Below, piece by piece: positions 37,090 through 45,878 of a DNA stretch of 64,000 bases (position 1 is its first letter; each line of letters begins with the position of its first letter). Where the stretch lies: the NCBI RefSeq assembly GCF_042682565.1, contig NZ_JBHUIC010000005.1. One strand, given 5' to 3'. The position numbers and the translations under genes were made by a program. The notes below the pieces were generated by a model. The model made no database searches and was not told where the DNA came from. It saw only the letters and a list, made by a program, of their open reading frames with translations. Source of the stretch: Pistricoccus aurantiacus (lineage in GTDB: Bacteria > Pseudomonadota > Gammaproteobacteria > Pseudomonadales > Halomonadaceae).

Positions 37090-38277
37090 TCAACGCTTGG
37101 GCAAGAATTCCAGCGGATTCTGAGGCTGACCTCCCTTGCGTACCTCGAAGTGCAGCATGACGCTATCCGCATCCGTATCGCCCATGGTCGCGATGGTCTC
37201 ACCGGTCTCGACTACATCGTTTTCCTGGACCTGGAGCTGATCATTGTGCGCATAAGCACTAAGGAATTGATCATTATGTTTGAGCAATACCAGGTTGCCA
37301 TAGCCACGGACGCCACTTCCCGCGTAAACCACGATACCCGGTCCCGCTGCCTTGACAGGTTGCCCCTTTTGTCCGGCGATATCAATGCCGGCGGTAGTAC
37401 TCTCCCCCTCACCGAAACCGTTCACCATTTTTCCCTGTGTCGGCCACTGCCAGTCGATGTTCTTGGCCGGGGTATAAGTACGCTGGGCGCGCTGCTGATT
37501 GGCCTGGGGCTGAGTCGCCACAGCCGGCTCGCTGGCTTGAGGCTGAGAAGCGCCATCCCGGGCAGGCGCTGTTTCCTGTCCCGCCTTGGCGACCTGCTCC
37601 TGTTCAGGCGTAAGCGTTTTTTCCTGGGACTGCTGCGCCGTCTCCATTGTCTCTCGTTCCGCCTGATCGCGCTGGCTCAGCTTGCCGTCCGCGCCGGGAC
37701 TGCCGTAGTTGTAGATCGGCCCGGGGCCTTGGGCATTGGGCGAAGTGTTTCCTGAAGATACGCTGTCGGGTCGGGCCTGCGGCTGTCCGGAAGCACCGTC
37801 GGCTGATGTGCTATCCCCTTGAGACGATTCCAGGGGACGCACCACGATCCCCTGATTGCGACGTATCGCCTCTTCGTCCGGCGCCAGCCAGTCAGGATTG
37901 CCCTGTCCGGCGTTTTGCGACCCCTGCCCGCCCTGAGCTGCGCCAGCTTTGTTATCGTCGGCCTGGGTGGGGTTTGCGGCAGAGGCAACTTGAGAACCGC
38001 TAGCCGCACCTTCCGACGTCAGCCGCAGTTCCTGTCCGGGCTCCAGACGGTAAGGCGGCTTTAGCCGGTTGAGCTGGGCCAGACGGCGAAAATCCATCTC
38101 GTTGCGCCAGGCAATACCGTAAATGGTATCGCCGGGCTGAACGGTATAGCTGGAGGCGCCTTCTTGATCGCGGCCCATGGAAAGATCGCGGACTTGAACG
38201 GACTGGGAGCCGCCGGGCTGAGTGGCACAGCCTCCCATGATCAGTGCCACCGCGGTAGCCAGTAAAATCTTATGCAT
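37090..38277 (-). CDS. nlpD: NlpD-type LysM/LytM lipoprotein, amidase activator
   Basis: 395 residues from MHKILLATAVALIMGGC, a lipoprotein signal with lipobox MGGC; AAGGA lies 8 bp before this ATG. One LysM domain (about 55-100, YTVQPGDTIYGIAWRNEMDFRRLAQLN) is followed by a long Gln/Pro/Ala linker and a C-terminal M23 (LytM) domain. The first metal ligand of active M23 enzymes is missing (TAGIDIA in place of HxGIDIA), as in NlpD proteins that activate AmiC instead of cutting peptidoglycan themselves. Overlaps the DUF368 gene by 8 bp. Confidence 0.92.
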   Translation of the reverse strand: MHKILLATAVALIMGGCATQPGGSQSVQVRDLSMGRDQEGASSYTVQPGDTIYGIAWRNEMDFRRLAQLNRLKPPYRLEPGQELRLTSEGAASGSQVASAANPTQADDNKAGAAQGGQGSQNAGQGNPDWLAPDEEAIRRNQGIVVRPLESSQGDSTSADGASGQPQARPDSVSSGNTSPNAQGPGPIYNYGSPGADGKLSQRDQAERETMETAQQSQEKTLTPEQEQVAKAGQETAPARDGASQPQASEPAVATQPQANQQRAQRTYTPAKNIDWQWPTQGKMVNGFGEGESTTAGIDIAGQKGQPVKAAGPGIVVYAGSGVRGYGNLVLLKHNDQFLSAYAHNDQLQVQENDVVETGETIATMGDTDADSVMLHFEVRKGGQPQNPLEFLPKR

Positions 38278-39241
38278 CGCATTCATCCTTTTTTCGGACA
38301 TGGGCCGGCTCTTGAGCACCTTCTGGCGGTGCCTTGCGTCCGACCATCAAGACTAGAATCAAACCTGCCAGCATCGCTGCCAGCACGATAAACGGCTGAG
38401 CGCTGTCACCGGTGAGTTGAGCATATTCATGAGGGAGCAGGAAACGATGCCCCATGGGAATCAACTGCTCCTGAGGCCCGACCCGATAGCTGACCAGCTC
38501 CTGCCAGGGCCAAAGGATGGGCAGGGCCCCGAGAATCATGCCGATGAGAAACTGCAGGGTAGCGGTATAGAAACGCCGCAGCAGCCAGGAAAGCAGTCGC
38601 GAGAAACCGAACAGCCCCAGGGCGCAGCCGCCGCCGAAGACCAGAATCACCGTGAAATCCAGACTCTTGATGGCTTGCATGACGGTGCCATAGAGTCCCA
38701 TGGCCAGCAGCAGAAAGCTGCCGGACACCCCGGGCAGCAGCATGGCACTGATGGCGATGGCGCCTGCCACCACCAGCATCAGCGACTCGTTGCCCAGCAA
38801 CCCCACCAAGGGCATGAGTAGCGCCAGCCCCTTGACGGATATCAGCCCCAGCAGAAGAGGCAGGATATGCCAGAGCCGCCAATGGGACAGATCCCGCCGT
38901 ATCACCAGTGCCGAAGCGGCCACCAGACCAAAGAAGAATCCGCTGAGCACCACCGGCTGAGCCGCCATCAGGTAAGTGATCAGGTGCGCCACACTGATGA
39001 GGCTTATCGCGATACCCGCCAGCAGAGGCAACAGAAACCTCAGGTTAAGATGCGTCGTCAACCGACGCGCCCCGCCCTGTTGCCAGGCGCTCAGGGCGCC
39101 GGGACCGAAACGCTTGATGGTCTCGATCAGCTCCGCGTAGATACCGGTGATGAAGGCGATGGTCCCGCCGGACACGCCGGGCACTGCATCCGCAGCACCC
39201 ATGCCGGCGCCCTTGAGAAAGATCGTCCAGGCGCGCTTCAT
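38270..39241 (-). CDS. DUF368 membrane protein (PopT-type undecaprenyl-phosphate translocase)
   Basis: 323 residues and about eight to nine membrane helices. It starts with the DUF368 signature KGAGMGAADAVPGVSGGTIAF and repeats a similar block LLPGVSGSFLLLAMGLY in its second half. Recent work identified DUF368 proteins as flippases that recycle undecaprenyl phosphate, important at high pH or sodium. It sits between pcm and nlpD, overlapping both, inside the otherwise standard rpoS cluster. Confidence 0.88.
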   Translation of the reverse strand: MKRAWTIFLKGAGMGAADAVPGVSGGTIAFITGIYAELIETIKRFGPGALSAWQQGGARRLTTHLNLRFLLPLLAGIAISLISVAHLITYLMAAQPVVLSGFFFGLVAASALVIRRDLSHWRLWHILPLLLGLISVKGLALLMPLVGLLGNESLMLVVAGAIAISAMLLPGVSGSFLLLAMGLYGTVMQAIKSLDFTVILVFGGGCALGLFGFSRLLSWLLRRFYTATLQFLIGMILGALPILWPWQELVSYRVGPQEQLIPMGHRFLLPHEYAQLTGDSAQPFIVLAAMLAGLILVLMVGRKAPPEGAQEPAHVRKKDECDA

Positions 39242-39873
39242 CGGACCACTCCTTCCAGCAGCGGCACGAAGCGCACGCTTTCGAAGCGCTCATAGCGAAA
39301 ACCGTCGCCTCGACGCCGGACGCGAGTTAGCCATTGCTCGCCCTGCTTGTCTTCCAGAGGCACGACGAGGGTTCCTCCTTCGTCGAGCTGGTCGAGCAAG
39401 GCGGGAGGGATCTCTCGGCAAGCCGCGGTCAGCAGGATCGCATCGAAAGGCGCGGCTTCGGGCCAGCCTTCGTTGCCATCTCCCTGGCGCAGACGCAGAT
39501 TGGTCGCCTTGAGTCGCTTGAGCCGTTCCGCTGCCTGCTTGTGCAGACTGCGAATCCGCTCGATGGACCAGAGCTGGTCGACCAGCCGCGACAGAATAAG
39601 CGTCTGATAGCCGGAGCCGGTGCCAATCTCCAGCACGCGCCGTGGCTCTGCGACAAGCAGCAGCTCGGTCATGCGCGCCACCACCCAGGGCTGAGACAGG
39701 GTTTGGCCGTTACCGATGGGTAGCGCGACATCCTCGTAGGCGCGGTGAGACAGCGCTTCGTCAAGAAACAGATGGCGCGGCTCCCGGCGCAAGGTCGCCA
39801 ACACGCCCTCGTGCTCGATGCCCGCACTGGCCAGACGATCCACCAGACGATCTCGCGTCCGTTGTGACGTCAT
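39238..39873 (-). CDS. pcm: Protein-L-isoaspartate O-methyltransferase
   Basis: 211 residues from MTSQRTRDRLVDRL, which aligns with the start of E. coli Pcm (208 residues) and has AAGG 8 bp upstream; longer in-frame starts overlap surE. Motifs: ALPIGNGQTLSQPWVVARMTELL and the SAM-binding VLEIGTGSGYQT. It repairs isoaspartyl residues in aged proteins. The start is 17 bp after the surE stop and the end overlaps DUF368 by 4 bp. Confidence 0.94.
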   Translation of the reverse strand: MTSQRTRDRLVDRLASAGIEHEGVLATLRREPRHLFLDEALSHRAYEDVALPIGNGQTLSQPWVVARMTELLLVAEPRRVLEIGTGSGYQTLILSRLVDQLWSIERIRSLHKQAAERLKRLKATNLRLRQGDGNEGWPEAAPFDAILLTAACREIPPALLDQLDEGGTLVVPLEDKQGEQWLTRVRRRGDGFRYERFESVRFVPLLEGVVR

Positions 39874-39889
39874 GCCAACGCCTTGAAGC

Positions 39890-40636
39890 TCACGTGAGTG
39901 CATCCAACCAACCCTGAACGTCGTGCAGTGCCGCATGACGGGTCAAATCCGTCTGCAGCGGAGTAATCGAGACGAACCCGGCTTCTATCGCCGCGAAATC
40001 CGTATCCGGTCCATCGTCCGCGTTGCGGCTCACCGGGGCGATCCAGTAACGGTCCTGGCCCCGCGGGTCCTGTACTTGTAACGGCTTGGACGCCGGTCCA
40101 CGATAGCCAAGACGAGTTACCTTGAACCCGCGAATCTCGGACCAGGGCCGATCCGGCACGTTGACATTGAGCAGACTGCGGGGAGGTAGCGACAGCGATT
40201 CCGCTGCGCCCACCAGACTGGCGGCGACACGCCCGGCGGTCTCGAAGTAGCGCCGGCCTACCAGGGACATGGCGATCGCCGACATTCCCAGGTTGCGCCC
40301 TTCCATGGCCGCCGCCACCGTGCCGGAGTACAGGACGTCGTCTCCCAGGTTGCCCCCATGATTGATACCGGAAATCACCAGATCCGGGCGCTCTTCCCAG
40401 ACACCGTTGACCCCCAGGTAGACACAATCCGCCGGGGTACCGTCCACGCTGTAGAACCCGTTGCTTCTATCCGTCAAGGCCAGGGGGCGATCAAGGGTCA
40501 GGGAATTGCTGGCACCGCTCCTGTCCCGATCCGGCGCCACCACTCGAAGCCGGCCGTAAGGCAGCAGGGCTTCATAGAGTGCGCGAAGCCCAGGCGCATG
40601 TACGCCGTCATCGTTGGATAGCAATAATCTGCGCAT
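39890..40636 (-). CDS. surE: 5'/3'-nucleotidase SurE
   Basis: 248 residues. N-terminal LLLSNDDGVHAPGLRAL holds the metal-binding Asp9-Asp10, followed by VVAPDRDRSGASNSLT and SGINHGGNLGDDVLYSGTVAAAMEG, the family's active-site blocks. It dephosphorylates nucleoside monophosphates and is linked to stationary-phase survival. It lies in the usual truD-surE-pcm order. Confidence 0.95.
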   Translation of the reverse strand: MRRLLLSNDDGVHAPGLRALYEALLPYGRLRVVAPDRDRSGASNSLTLDRPLALTDRSNGFYSVDGTPADCVYLGVNGVWEERPDLVISGINHGGNLGDDVLYSGTVAAAMEGRNLGMSAIAMSLVGRRYFETAGRVAASLVGAAESLSLPPRSLLNVNVPDRPWSEIRGFKVTRLGYRGPASKPLQVQDPRGQDRYWIAPVSRNADDGPDTDFAAIEAGFVSITPLQTDLTRHAALHDVQGWLDALT

Positions 40637-40687
40637 TATTTTCCTCGAAACATTCGCTTATCGTCCCATGGTTCTCACCTGGAAAAT

Positions 40688-40723
40688 TCATGGAACCTAT
40701 CCTTATCATGGAATCTACCTTTA
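40688..40723. repeat. 18-bp imperfect tandem repeat between surE and truD
   Basis: TCATGGAACCTATCCTTA is followed directly by TCATGGAATCTACCTTTA (15 of 18 identical). The second copy contains the truD stop codon. The rest of the 84-bp gap shows nothing else. Confidence 0.75.
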
Positions 40724-41755
40724 TAGGGTCGGATGCTCCATCAGTTCCCTCAGCACCGCCGTGGCGAACCCCCCTCTAGGCAGTTGGAAGGTCAACCGCA
40801 GTCCTCCCGCCTCGCGCTGCAGCGCCGCACCACTCACGCGCATCCGAAGCGCGCGGCGTGCCATGCGCACGCCGGCCTTTTCCAGCCCTGCGGTCAGTTT
40901 TGTGTGACGAGTCGCCAAAGCCTGCTCGATTTCCACCGCCGCATCACGAGTCGCAAGCCCGCCGGTTCCCCATAGTACCCCACTGGGATGCACATCGAAG
41001 TGCCTAGCGCGGGACAGCAGTTCCTCGTCGATCCGTTCCGCCAGAAAATGGCTCGCGCTGCCTTCCAGCATCAGCATGTCGCCGGGGATGGGCCTGTCCC
41101 AGCAAGCCTGACGGATACGGTCCGCCAGCAGCTCGTTGAACAGGTAGCTGCGCGCCGCGGAAAGCAGCAATCCCTGAGGGTCGTCCCGCTTGCGCCAGCC
41201 GCGCTGAAGAAGCGTCGTCGCCCGCGCCAGGTTACGTCCCTGTGTACCGAAGCGTTGCGGACCGAAATAATTGGGTACGCCCCGTTCCAGAACGCGCTGC
41301 CAGCGAGTTTCCAGCGCCGAATCCTCCGTCGCTTGTCCGCCAAGGCGCAGCTCGAAGCGGTTGGCACGGTGTACGCCGCGCTTCAATTTACGCGGATGAC
41401 GTCCTTGGGCCAACAGGTTGATCGACGCCGCCTGCAGACGCTCGGAGATATCCGGCGGAGCCTCTCGTCCGGGCAGGTGCACCGACAGCCACTGCCGGGT
41501 CACCGCCTGGCGATCCTTCATGCCGGAAAAGCCGATATCCCGCGGCCTGACACTACAGATGTCCGCGACTCGCTTGGCAAGCGCCAGGGTGGTGAGATCG
41601 CGCTTTTCCACCCACAGCCAGAGATGCTCCCCCTGGCCCTCGGGTTCGAACCCCAGGCATTCCTCGACGTAAAAGTCGTCGGCGCTCAAGCGATAATCAC
41701 CGGCAGGCAAGGGCTCGGTGGACAGCGCCCGCGGCCAGAGGGGCGGCCAACTCAT
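40721..41755 (-). CDS. truD: tRNA pseudouridine(13) synthase TruD
   Basis: 344 residues. The catalytic aspartate lies in GFSGMKDRQAVT (Asp81; Asp80 in E. coli). PNYFGPQRFGTQGRNL and RSYLFNELLADR are further TruD blocks. It modifies U13 of tRNA-Glu. The start overlaps the ispF stop (ATGA), so the two are coupled. Confidence 0.95.
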   Translation of the reverse strand: MSWPPLWPRALSTEPLPAGDYRLSADDFYVEECLGFEPEGQGEHLWLWVEKRDLTTLALAKRVADICSVRPRDIGFSGMKDRQAVTRQWLSVHLPGREAPPDISERLQAASINLLAQGRHPRKLKRGVHRANRFELRLGGQATEDSALETRWQRVLERGVPNYFGPQRFGTQGRNLARATTLLQRGWRKRDDPQGLLLSAARSYLFNELLADRIRQACWDRPIPGDMLMLEGSASHFLAERIDEELLSRARHFDVHPSGVLWGTGGLATRDAAVEIEQALATRHTKLTAGLEKAGVRMARRALRMRVSGAALQREAGGLRLTFQLPRGGFATAVLRELMEHPTL

Positions 41756-42252
41756 TCCGATACCTGGCCCCTCTCATGACGCGCCAGCAGCACTACCGCC
41801 TCCGCGGCGATACCTTCCCCACGCCCGACGAAACCGAGTTTTTCGGTAGTCGTCGCCTTGACGTTGACGCAGCCTTCCTCGACCTGCAGTAGCGCCGTCA
41901 AGGTCTCGATCATCGAGGAAATATGCGGCGCCATCCTGGGTTGCTGCGCCATCAGGGTAGCGTCCAGATTGACAAGCGCGAAGCCGGCTTCCTTTACCAA
42001 TGTATAAACCCGGCGGAGTAGATCCTGGCTATCCGCACCGGCCCAGGCCGGGTCCGTGTCGGGAAAATGACGGCCGATATCCCCCAGGGCACAGGCGCCC
42101 AGCAGCGCATCGCAGACCGCGTGCAGCAGCACATCGCCATCGGAGTGAGCGACAAAACTCTGTTCGAAGGCGATCCGCACGCCGCCGATCATCAAATGAT
42201 CCCCGGGGCCGAAGCGATGTACGTCGAAACCGTGACCGATTCGCAGCGTCAT
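41752..42252 (-). CDS. ispF: 2-C-methyl-D-erythritol 2,4-cyclodiphosphate synthase
   Basis: 166 residues from MTLRIGHGFDVHRFG. Metal ligands are Asp10, His12 and His44 (HSDGDVLLHAVCDALLG). VNVKATTTEKLGFVGRGEGI is the C-terminal signature. It is a step of the non-mevalonate isoprenoid pathway. The frame stays open far upstream into ispD; that extension is not coding. Confidence 0.95.
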   Translation of the reverse strand: MTLRIGHGFDVHRFGPGDHLMIGGVRIAFEQSFVAHSDGDVLLHAVCDALLGACALGDIGRHFPDTDPAWAGADSQDLLRRVYTLVKEAGFALVNLDATLMAQQPRMAPHISSMIETLTALLQVEEGCVNVKATTTEKLGFVGRGEGIAAEAVVLLARHERGQVSE

Positions 42253-42260
42253 ATCCGTGC

Positions 42261-42962
42261 CTATCCTCTTTCGTTTTCGCGCTGAGCAGCGAGAATGTGT
42301 CTCGCCAGTGGCAGATCTTCCGGCCGAGTGATCTTGAGGTTGTCCCGCCGACCGGTTACCAGCCGTGGCGACAACCCGAGCGCTTCCACCGCGGATGCCT
42401 CGTCGGTCACGTTGTCGGAGGAAGATGCCTGTCCCAGCGCCTTCTGCAACAGGCCGTAGCGAAACCCCTGGGGAGTCAGCGCATGCCAGAGATGTTCGCG
42501 GCTTTCGGTATGCCGAATTCGCCCCGTGTCGCTCGCCCGCTTCATGGTATCCGCCGCCGGCACGGCGAGTAACGCCCCTACCGGTTCGTCCTCGAGGGCG
42601 GCCTGCAGCGCGAGCAGATCGCTGCGGGTCACGCAGGGCCGCGCCACGTCGTGCACCAGCACCCAATCATCCTCTTCGGCTTCTCCAGCGATTGACTGCA
42701 GGGCGTTACGCACCGAGTCGACGCGCTCGAGGCCGCCGGACACCCGGCGCCATTGGCTAAAAGGCACCCAGTCGGGATCGAACCTGGAATCCTTCTCCGC
42801 CAGACAAAGACACAGGCAGGACTCGGGAAATGCCTGATAGAGTCGCGACAGGGTATGCGCAAGCACCGGTCGGCCTTCCAGTTCGAGATACTGTTTAGGG
42901 CGATCCGCCTGCATGCGGTTGCCCTGCCCCGCCGCCGGCACGATCAACCACAGTCGACTCAT
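42261..42962 (-). CDS. ispD: 2-C-methyl-D-erythritol 4-phosphate cytidylyltransferase
   Basis: 233 residues. The nucleotidyltransferase start is VPAAGQGNRMQADRPKQYLEL; further blocks are GLERVDSVRNAL, WVLVHDVARPCV and VTDEASAVEALG. It precedes ispF by 8 bp and overlaps the 3' end of ftsB by 4 bp. Confidence 0.95.
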   Translation of the reverse strand: MSRLWLIVPAAGQGNRMQADRPKQYLELEGRPVLAHTLSRLYQAFPESCLCLCLAEKDSRFDPDWVPFSQWRRVSGGLERVDSVRNALQSIAGEAEEDDWVLVHDVARPCVTRSDLLALQAALEDEPVGALLAVPAADTMKRASDTGRIRHTESREHLWHALTPQGFRYGLLQKALGQASSSDNVTDEASAVEALGLSPRLVTGRRDNLKITRPEDLPLARHILAAQRENERG

Positions 42963-43279
42963 GGTGTATTTCCCGAGGCGGCTGCTTGGCGGGACGCCCC
43001 TTTCGCGACGTCCGGCACCCAGTAGAACTGCTCGTCCTCGCGAATCATGCCGAGATGACTGCGCGCGCGCTCCTCGATCGCATCCAGCCCGGTCTTGAGA
43101 TCCACCACCTCCGCCGCCAGGCGCTGGTTACGCGCGCGCATGGGCTGATTTTCCGCTTCGAGCGCATCGACGCGAGCATGAATCTGCCCTAACTCCTTCA
43201 ATCCCCCTTCGCCGAACCAGAGGCGATACTGCAGGAGCGCGATCAGAACGACCAGTACAACAGCCAGCCACTTGAACAT
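42959..43279 (-). CDS. ftsB: Cell division protein FtsB
   Basis: 106 residues from MFKWLAVVLVVLIALLQYRLWFG: one membrane helix at the N-terminus, then a coiled coil (about 28-70) and the conserved ERARSHLGMIREDEQFY. It bridges FtsL and FtsQ in the divisome. It starts the ftsB-ispD-ispF-truD run. The AT-rich gap at 43280-43346 probably holds the promoter. Confidence 0.93.
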   Translation of the reverse strand: MFKWLAVVLVVLIALLQYRLWFGEGGLKELGQIHARVDALEAENQPMRARNQRLAAEVVDLKTGLDAIEERARSHLGMIREDEQFYWVPDVAKGASRQAAASGNTP

Positions 43280-43346
43280 GAAGACATCCTGCCAATGAAT
43301 TAGCACTTTCTTTAGCAAATTTTTATCGTCAAATCGATGCGCGTCT

Positions 43347-44507
43347 TTATGGTTTATCGCGAGACCGCTGATCATCACGAAACGGCAATGCCTGTCGCGC
43401 TTGTTGGCGATACGCGTCGAGATGCCGTCGCTCTTCCTCGCAAAAACGCGCCACACCCGCTTCGAGTCGAGTATCGGCGATGTAATGCAGTGATTGCAGT
43501 TTACGCGGTGCGAAGCCTCGCGTCAGCTTGTGCTCTCCTTGGGTACCCGGATCGAAACAGGTCAAACCGTTGTTCAGGCAGTGCTCGATTCCCTGGTAGT
43601 AACAGGCCTCGAAATGCAGGCAATCCGCCATGACCTCGCTGCCCCAGTAGCGTCCGTAGAGCGTACGACTGCCCCGCAGGCACAGCGCCGCGGCAATCGG
43701 CTGCCGGTCAAGATAGGCTCGCACCAGCACCAGGCTTTCCGCCATGCTCTCGAGAAGATACTGAAAGAACGCGAAGTTCAGGTAGCCTTGCCTGCCACGC
43801 TCCAGATAGGTGATCTGGTAGCAACGATAGAAGTGCTCCAGGGCCTGGCGGTCGATTTCGTTACCTGTCAACCGCTCGAGACGAATGCCCTGCTCCGCTA
43901 CACGCCGTCGTTCCCGGCGAATTTCCTTGCGTCGGCGTGAGGTCATGGCGGCAAGAAATCCGTCGAAGTCGCCGAATCCGGCGTCCTGCCACTGAAATTG
44001 AACTCCGTCACGAGGAATCAGATTGGGGCGGGCCCGCTGCCAGGCATCGACTTCGGCCTCCTCCGCGAAAAGCAGATGCCAGCTCGAAAGTCCACTTCGT
44101 TCCCAGCTTGCCGCCACGGTTTTCATGGCACTATCCATGGGAATATGGGGCGCCAGTGACAAGCGAGGACCCGGCGCTGGAGTAAAAGGGATAGCTGTCA
44201 ACATCTTGGGATAATAACGACCGCCGGCTCGTTCCCAAGCATCCGCCCAGGCCCAGTCGAAGACATATTCACCGCTGGAATGGGTCTTGAGGTAGCAAGG
44301 CATCACGCCAACCAGGGTTTTCGCCTGCCATAGTCCTAGATGAAAAGGTGTCCAGCCGGTCTCAGGCGTGGCCGCACCACTTGCTTCCAGGGCATGCAGG
44401 AACTCATGGCGCAGAAAAGGATAATCGTCATCCACGAGATAATTCCAAGCGTCTCGAGAGAGCTCGGCAATGGAGGAGACTTGCCTGACGATTAATGAAG
44501 CATTCAA
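43347..44507 (-). CDS. GNAT-type/FemAB-like protein (COG3146 family)
   Basis: 386 residues. Family blocks include YPFLRHEFLHALEASGA, YVFDWAWADAWERAGGRYYPK, SSWHLLFAEEAEV, SRRRKEIRRERR and FDPGTQGEHKLTRGFAP. Members are annotated as N-acetyltransferases or peptidoglycan-biosynthesis-like proteins because of the tandem GNAT (FemAB) fold; no activity is established that I know of. It stands alone, 67 bp upstream of ftsB. Confidence 0.8.
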   Translation of the reverse strand: MNASLIVRQVSSIAELSRDAWNYLVDDDYPFLRHEFLHALEASGAATPETGWTPFHLGLWQAKTLVGVMPCYLKTHSSGEYVFDWAWADAWERAGGRYYPKMLTAIPFTPAPGPRLSLAPHIPMDSAMKTVAASWERSGLSSWHLLFAEEAEVDAWQRARPNLIPRDGVQFQWQDAGFGDFDGFLAAMTSRRRKEIRRERRRVAEQGIRLERLTGNEIDRQALEHFYRCYQITYLERGRQGYLNFAFFQYLLESMAESLVLVRAYLDRQPIAAALCLRGSRTLYGRYWGSEVMADCLHFEACYYQGIEHCLNNGLTCFDPGTQGEHKLTRGFAPRKLQSLHYIADTRLEAGVARFCEEERRHLDAYRQQARQALPFRDDQRSRDKP

Positions 44508-44538
44508 TGGGGCGATAATTTACCGAATGATTCGAGGC

Positions 44539-44826
44539 TCAATGACGACCGGCACTGGCGACAATGGGAGCCATTTCCGCCTTCTCGAAGGAATCCATCG
44601 AAGAGCGTGGCGCCGATTTCGATCTTTCACTGGCGGCGATCAAGGCGTCCAGTTCATCGATGCTCAAATCCACCCATTCGATGCCGGAGTTACCCGCCCA
44701 GCGTATCAACAGCGCCGGAGAACGGCGCGTATGATTGATTCCCAGTATGGTCCCTTGACGGCCCTGCTGCTGATCCCGTAGCTGTAACCCCAAGAGGCGA
44801 TGCACGCCTACTACATCGTCATTCAT
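44539..44826 (-). CDS. Unknown small protein
   Basis: 95 residues if started at MNDDVVGVHRLLGLQ (44826); the open frame runs to 44877. Neither start has a good ribosome site. A core QGTILGINHTRRSPALLIRWAGNSGIEWVDLSIDELDALI looks like a small beta-strand domain, followed by a Ser-rich tail. I do not recognise the family. It lies between two genes on the same strand. Confidence 0.5.
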   Translation of the reverse strand: MNDDVVGVHRLLGLQLRDQQQGRQGTILGINHTRRSPALLIRWAGNSGIEWVDLSIDELDALIAASERSKSAPRSSMDSFEKAEMAPIVASAGRH

Positions 44827-45085
44827 TATGGTGATACCAATAGTTGTTGAATTATGAAAACTGGCCGACCCATTCAATTCTACAGCTTAGCAGCCGTTTG
44901 GCTACAATAAAGGAGCGATGACGCAAACCAAGTTTGCCAATATCAAATGGCTCCCTTTGATTATCGACCAATTAACGAAAAACAGTAATCCTACATGATT
45001 AAATACTCGAATTTTAGTAAAGGGTATTATTGATAGGTCGCTTTAACGATAAAACCGCGGTAGCGACTTTCGATGTTTCATTGCC

Positions 45086-45823
45086 TTAGCCGCACTTCGA
45101 CCAGCCGCAGCCCGCATAACAAGTCGGACAACCGTCCATCATGATCAACTCGCCGCGACACTCCGGACAATGACCCACCACCGCCGGACCATCGCTTTCC
45201 GACACCGATATCTGACCGCTGGCGGGGGCTTCCGGCTCCGGGGGCTGCCAGCTGTAGCCATGGCTCATACGGCTGGCATAGCGCTCCACCAGATCTTCCG
45301 CCGGCACCTGGTTGCCGTCGCCATCGACAAAACCGCGGCGATAGAGGATCTGCTGCAGCGACCAGGCGATGGCGGCGACTTCAGAATCGTGAAACATGGG
45401 TTTGTCGAAACGGTTCATGCCGCAGCGCACCAGCCCCTTGTCCCAGGCGACCTTACGCAGATCCTTGAGCGCCTGGGTGACGTAGCCGCCCCGGGCGGCC
45501 AAGGACAGGCTGCGCATGGTGGCGGTAATCCACTGGTGTTCGCTGGAAAGCTGCCCGGAGGGAAAGAAGAACTCCACCGGCCGCTCGATCACCACGCGCT
45601 TGCCGCCAAGTACGCCCTCCACCGGCATGAAGGCCACCAGCACATAGACCTTGCGGCGCCCTTCCGCCCCCACGTAGGAGATCTTTTCCGATACCGCTTC
45701 CAAGGTGCCCTCCGGCCGGGAAGGAATACGTACCGTCAGGGGATTCTCTTCTGCCAGAGGGATTTCCTGCTCCGGCTGCTTGACGCGATAACCGACAATT
45801 TTCGAGGTGATTTCGACCGACAT
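45086..45823 (-). CDS. nrdJb: Class II ribonucleotide reductase, C-terminal subunit NrdJb
   Basis: 245 residues. The first two thirds match the C-terminal part of B12-dependent reductases (IPSRPEGTLEAVSEKISY, HQWITATMRSLSLAARGGYVTQALKDLRKV). A zinc-ribbon tail follows, with CPEC and CPTCYAGCGWSKCG. The closing cysteines should re-reduce the active site after each turnover. Splitting of NrdJ in two is known in Pseudomonas aeruginosa. It follows nrdJa by 55 bp. Confidence 0.9.
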   Translation of the reverse strand: MSVEITSKIVGYRVKQPEQEIPLAEENPLTVRIPSRPEGTLEAVSEKISYVGAEGRRKVYVLVAFMPVEGVLGGKRVVIERPVEFFFPSGQLSSEHQWITATMRSLSLAARGGYVTQALKDLRKVAWDKGLVRCGMNRFDKPMFHDSEVAAIAWSLQQILYRRGFVDGDGNQVPAEDLVERYASRMSHGYSWQPPEPEAPASGQISVSESDGPAVVGHCPECRGELIMMDGCPTCYAGCGWSKCG

Positions 45824-45878
45824 GACAAGACTCCTAAGATGATGAACTCATGAATAATGAATCAACTGACTCGCGTCG

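Noticed and set aside
41752..42666. 304-residue IspF with a long N-terminal extension
   Set aside because: The extra 138 residues lie antiparallel in frame space to ispD coding sequence and have no homology; IspF of 166 residues starts at 42252.
44878..45085. AT-rich gap between the small unknown gene and nrdJb
   Set aside because: Looked for a small gene or RNA; no frame with a ribosome site and no strong hairpin was found.
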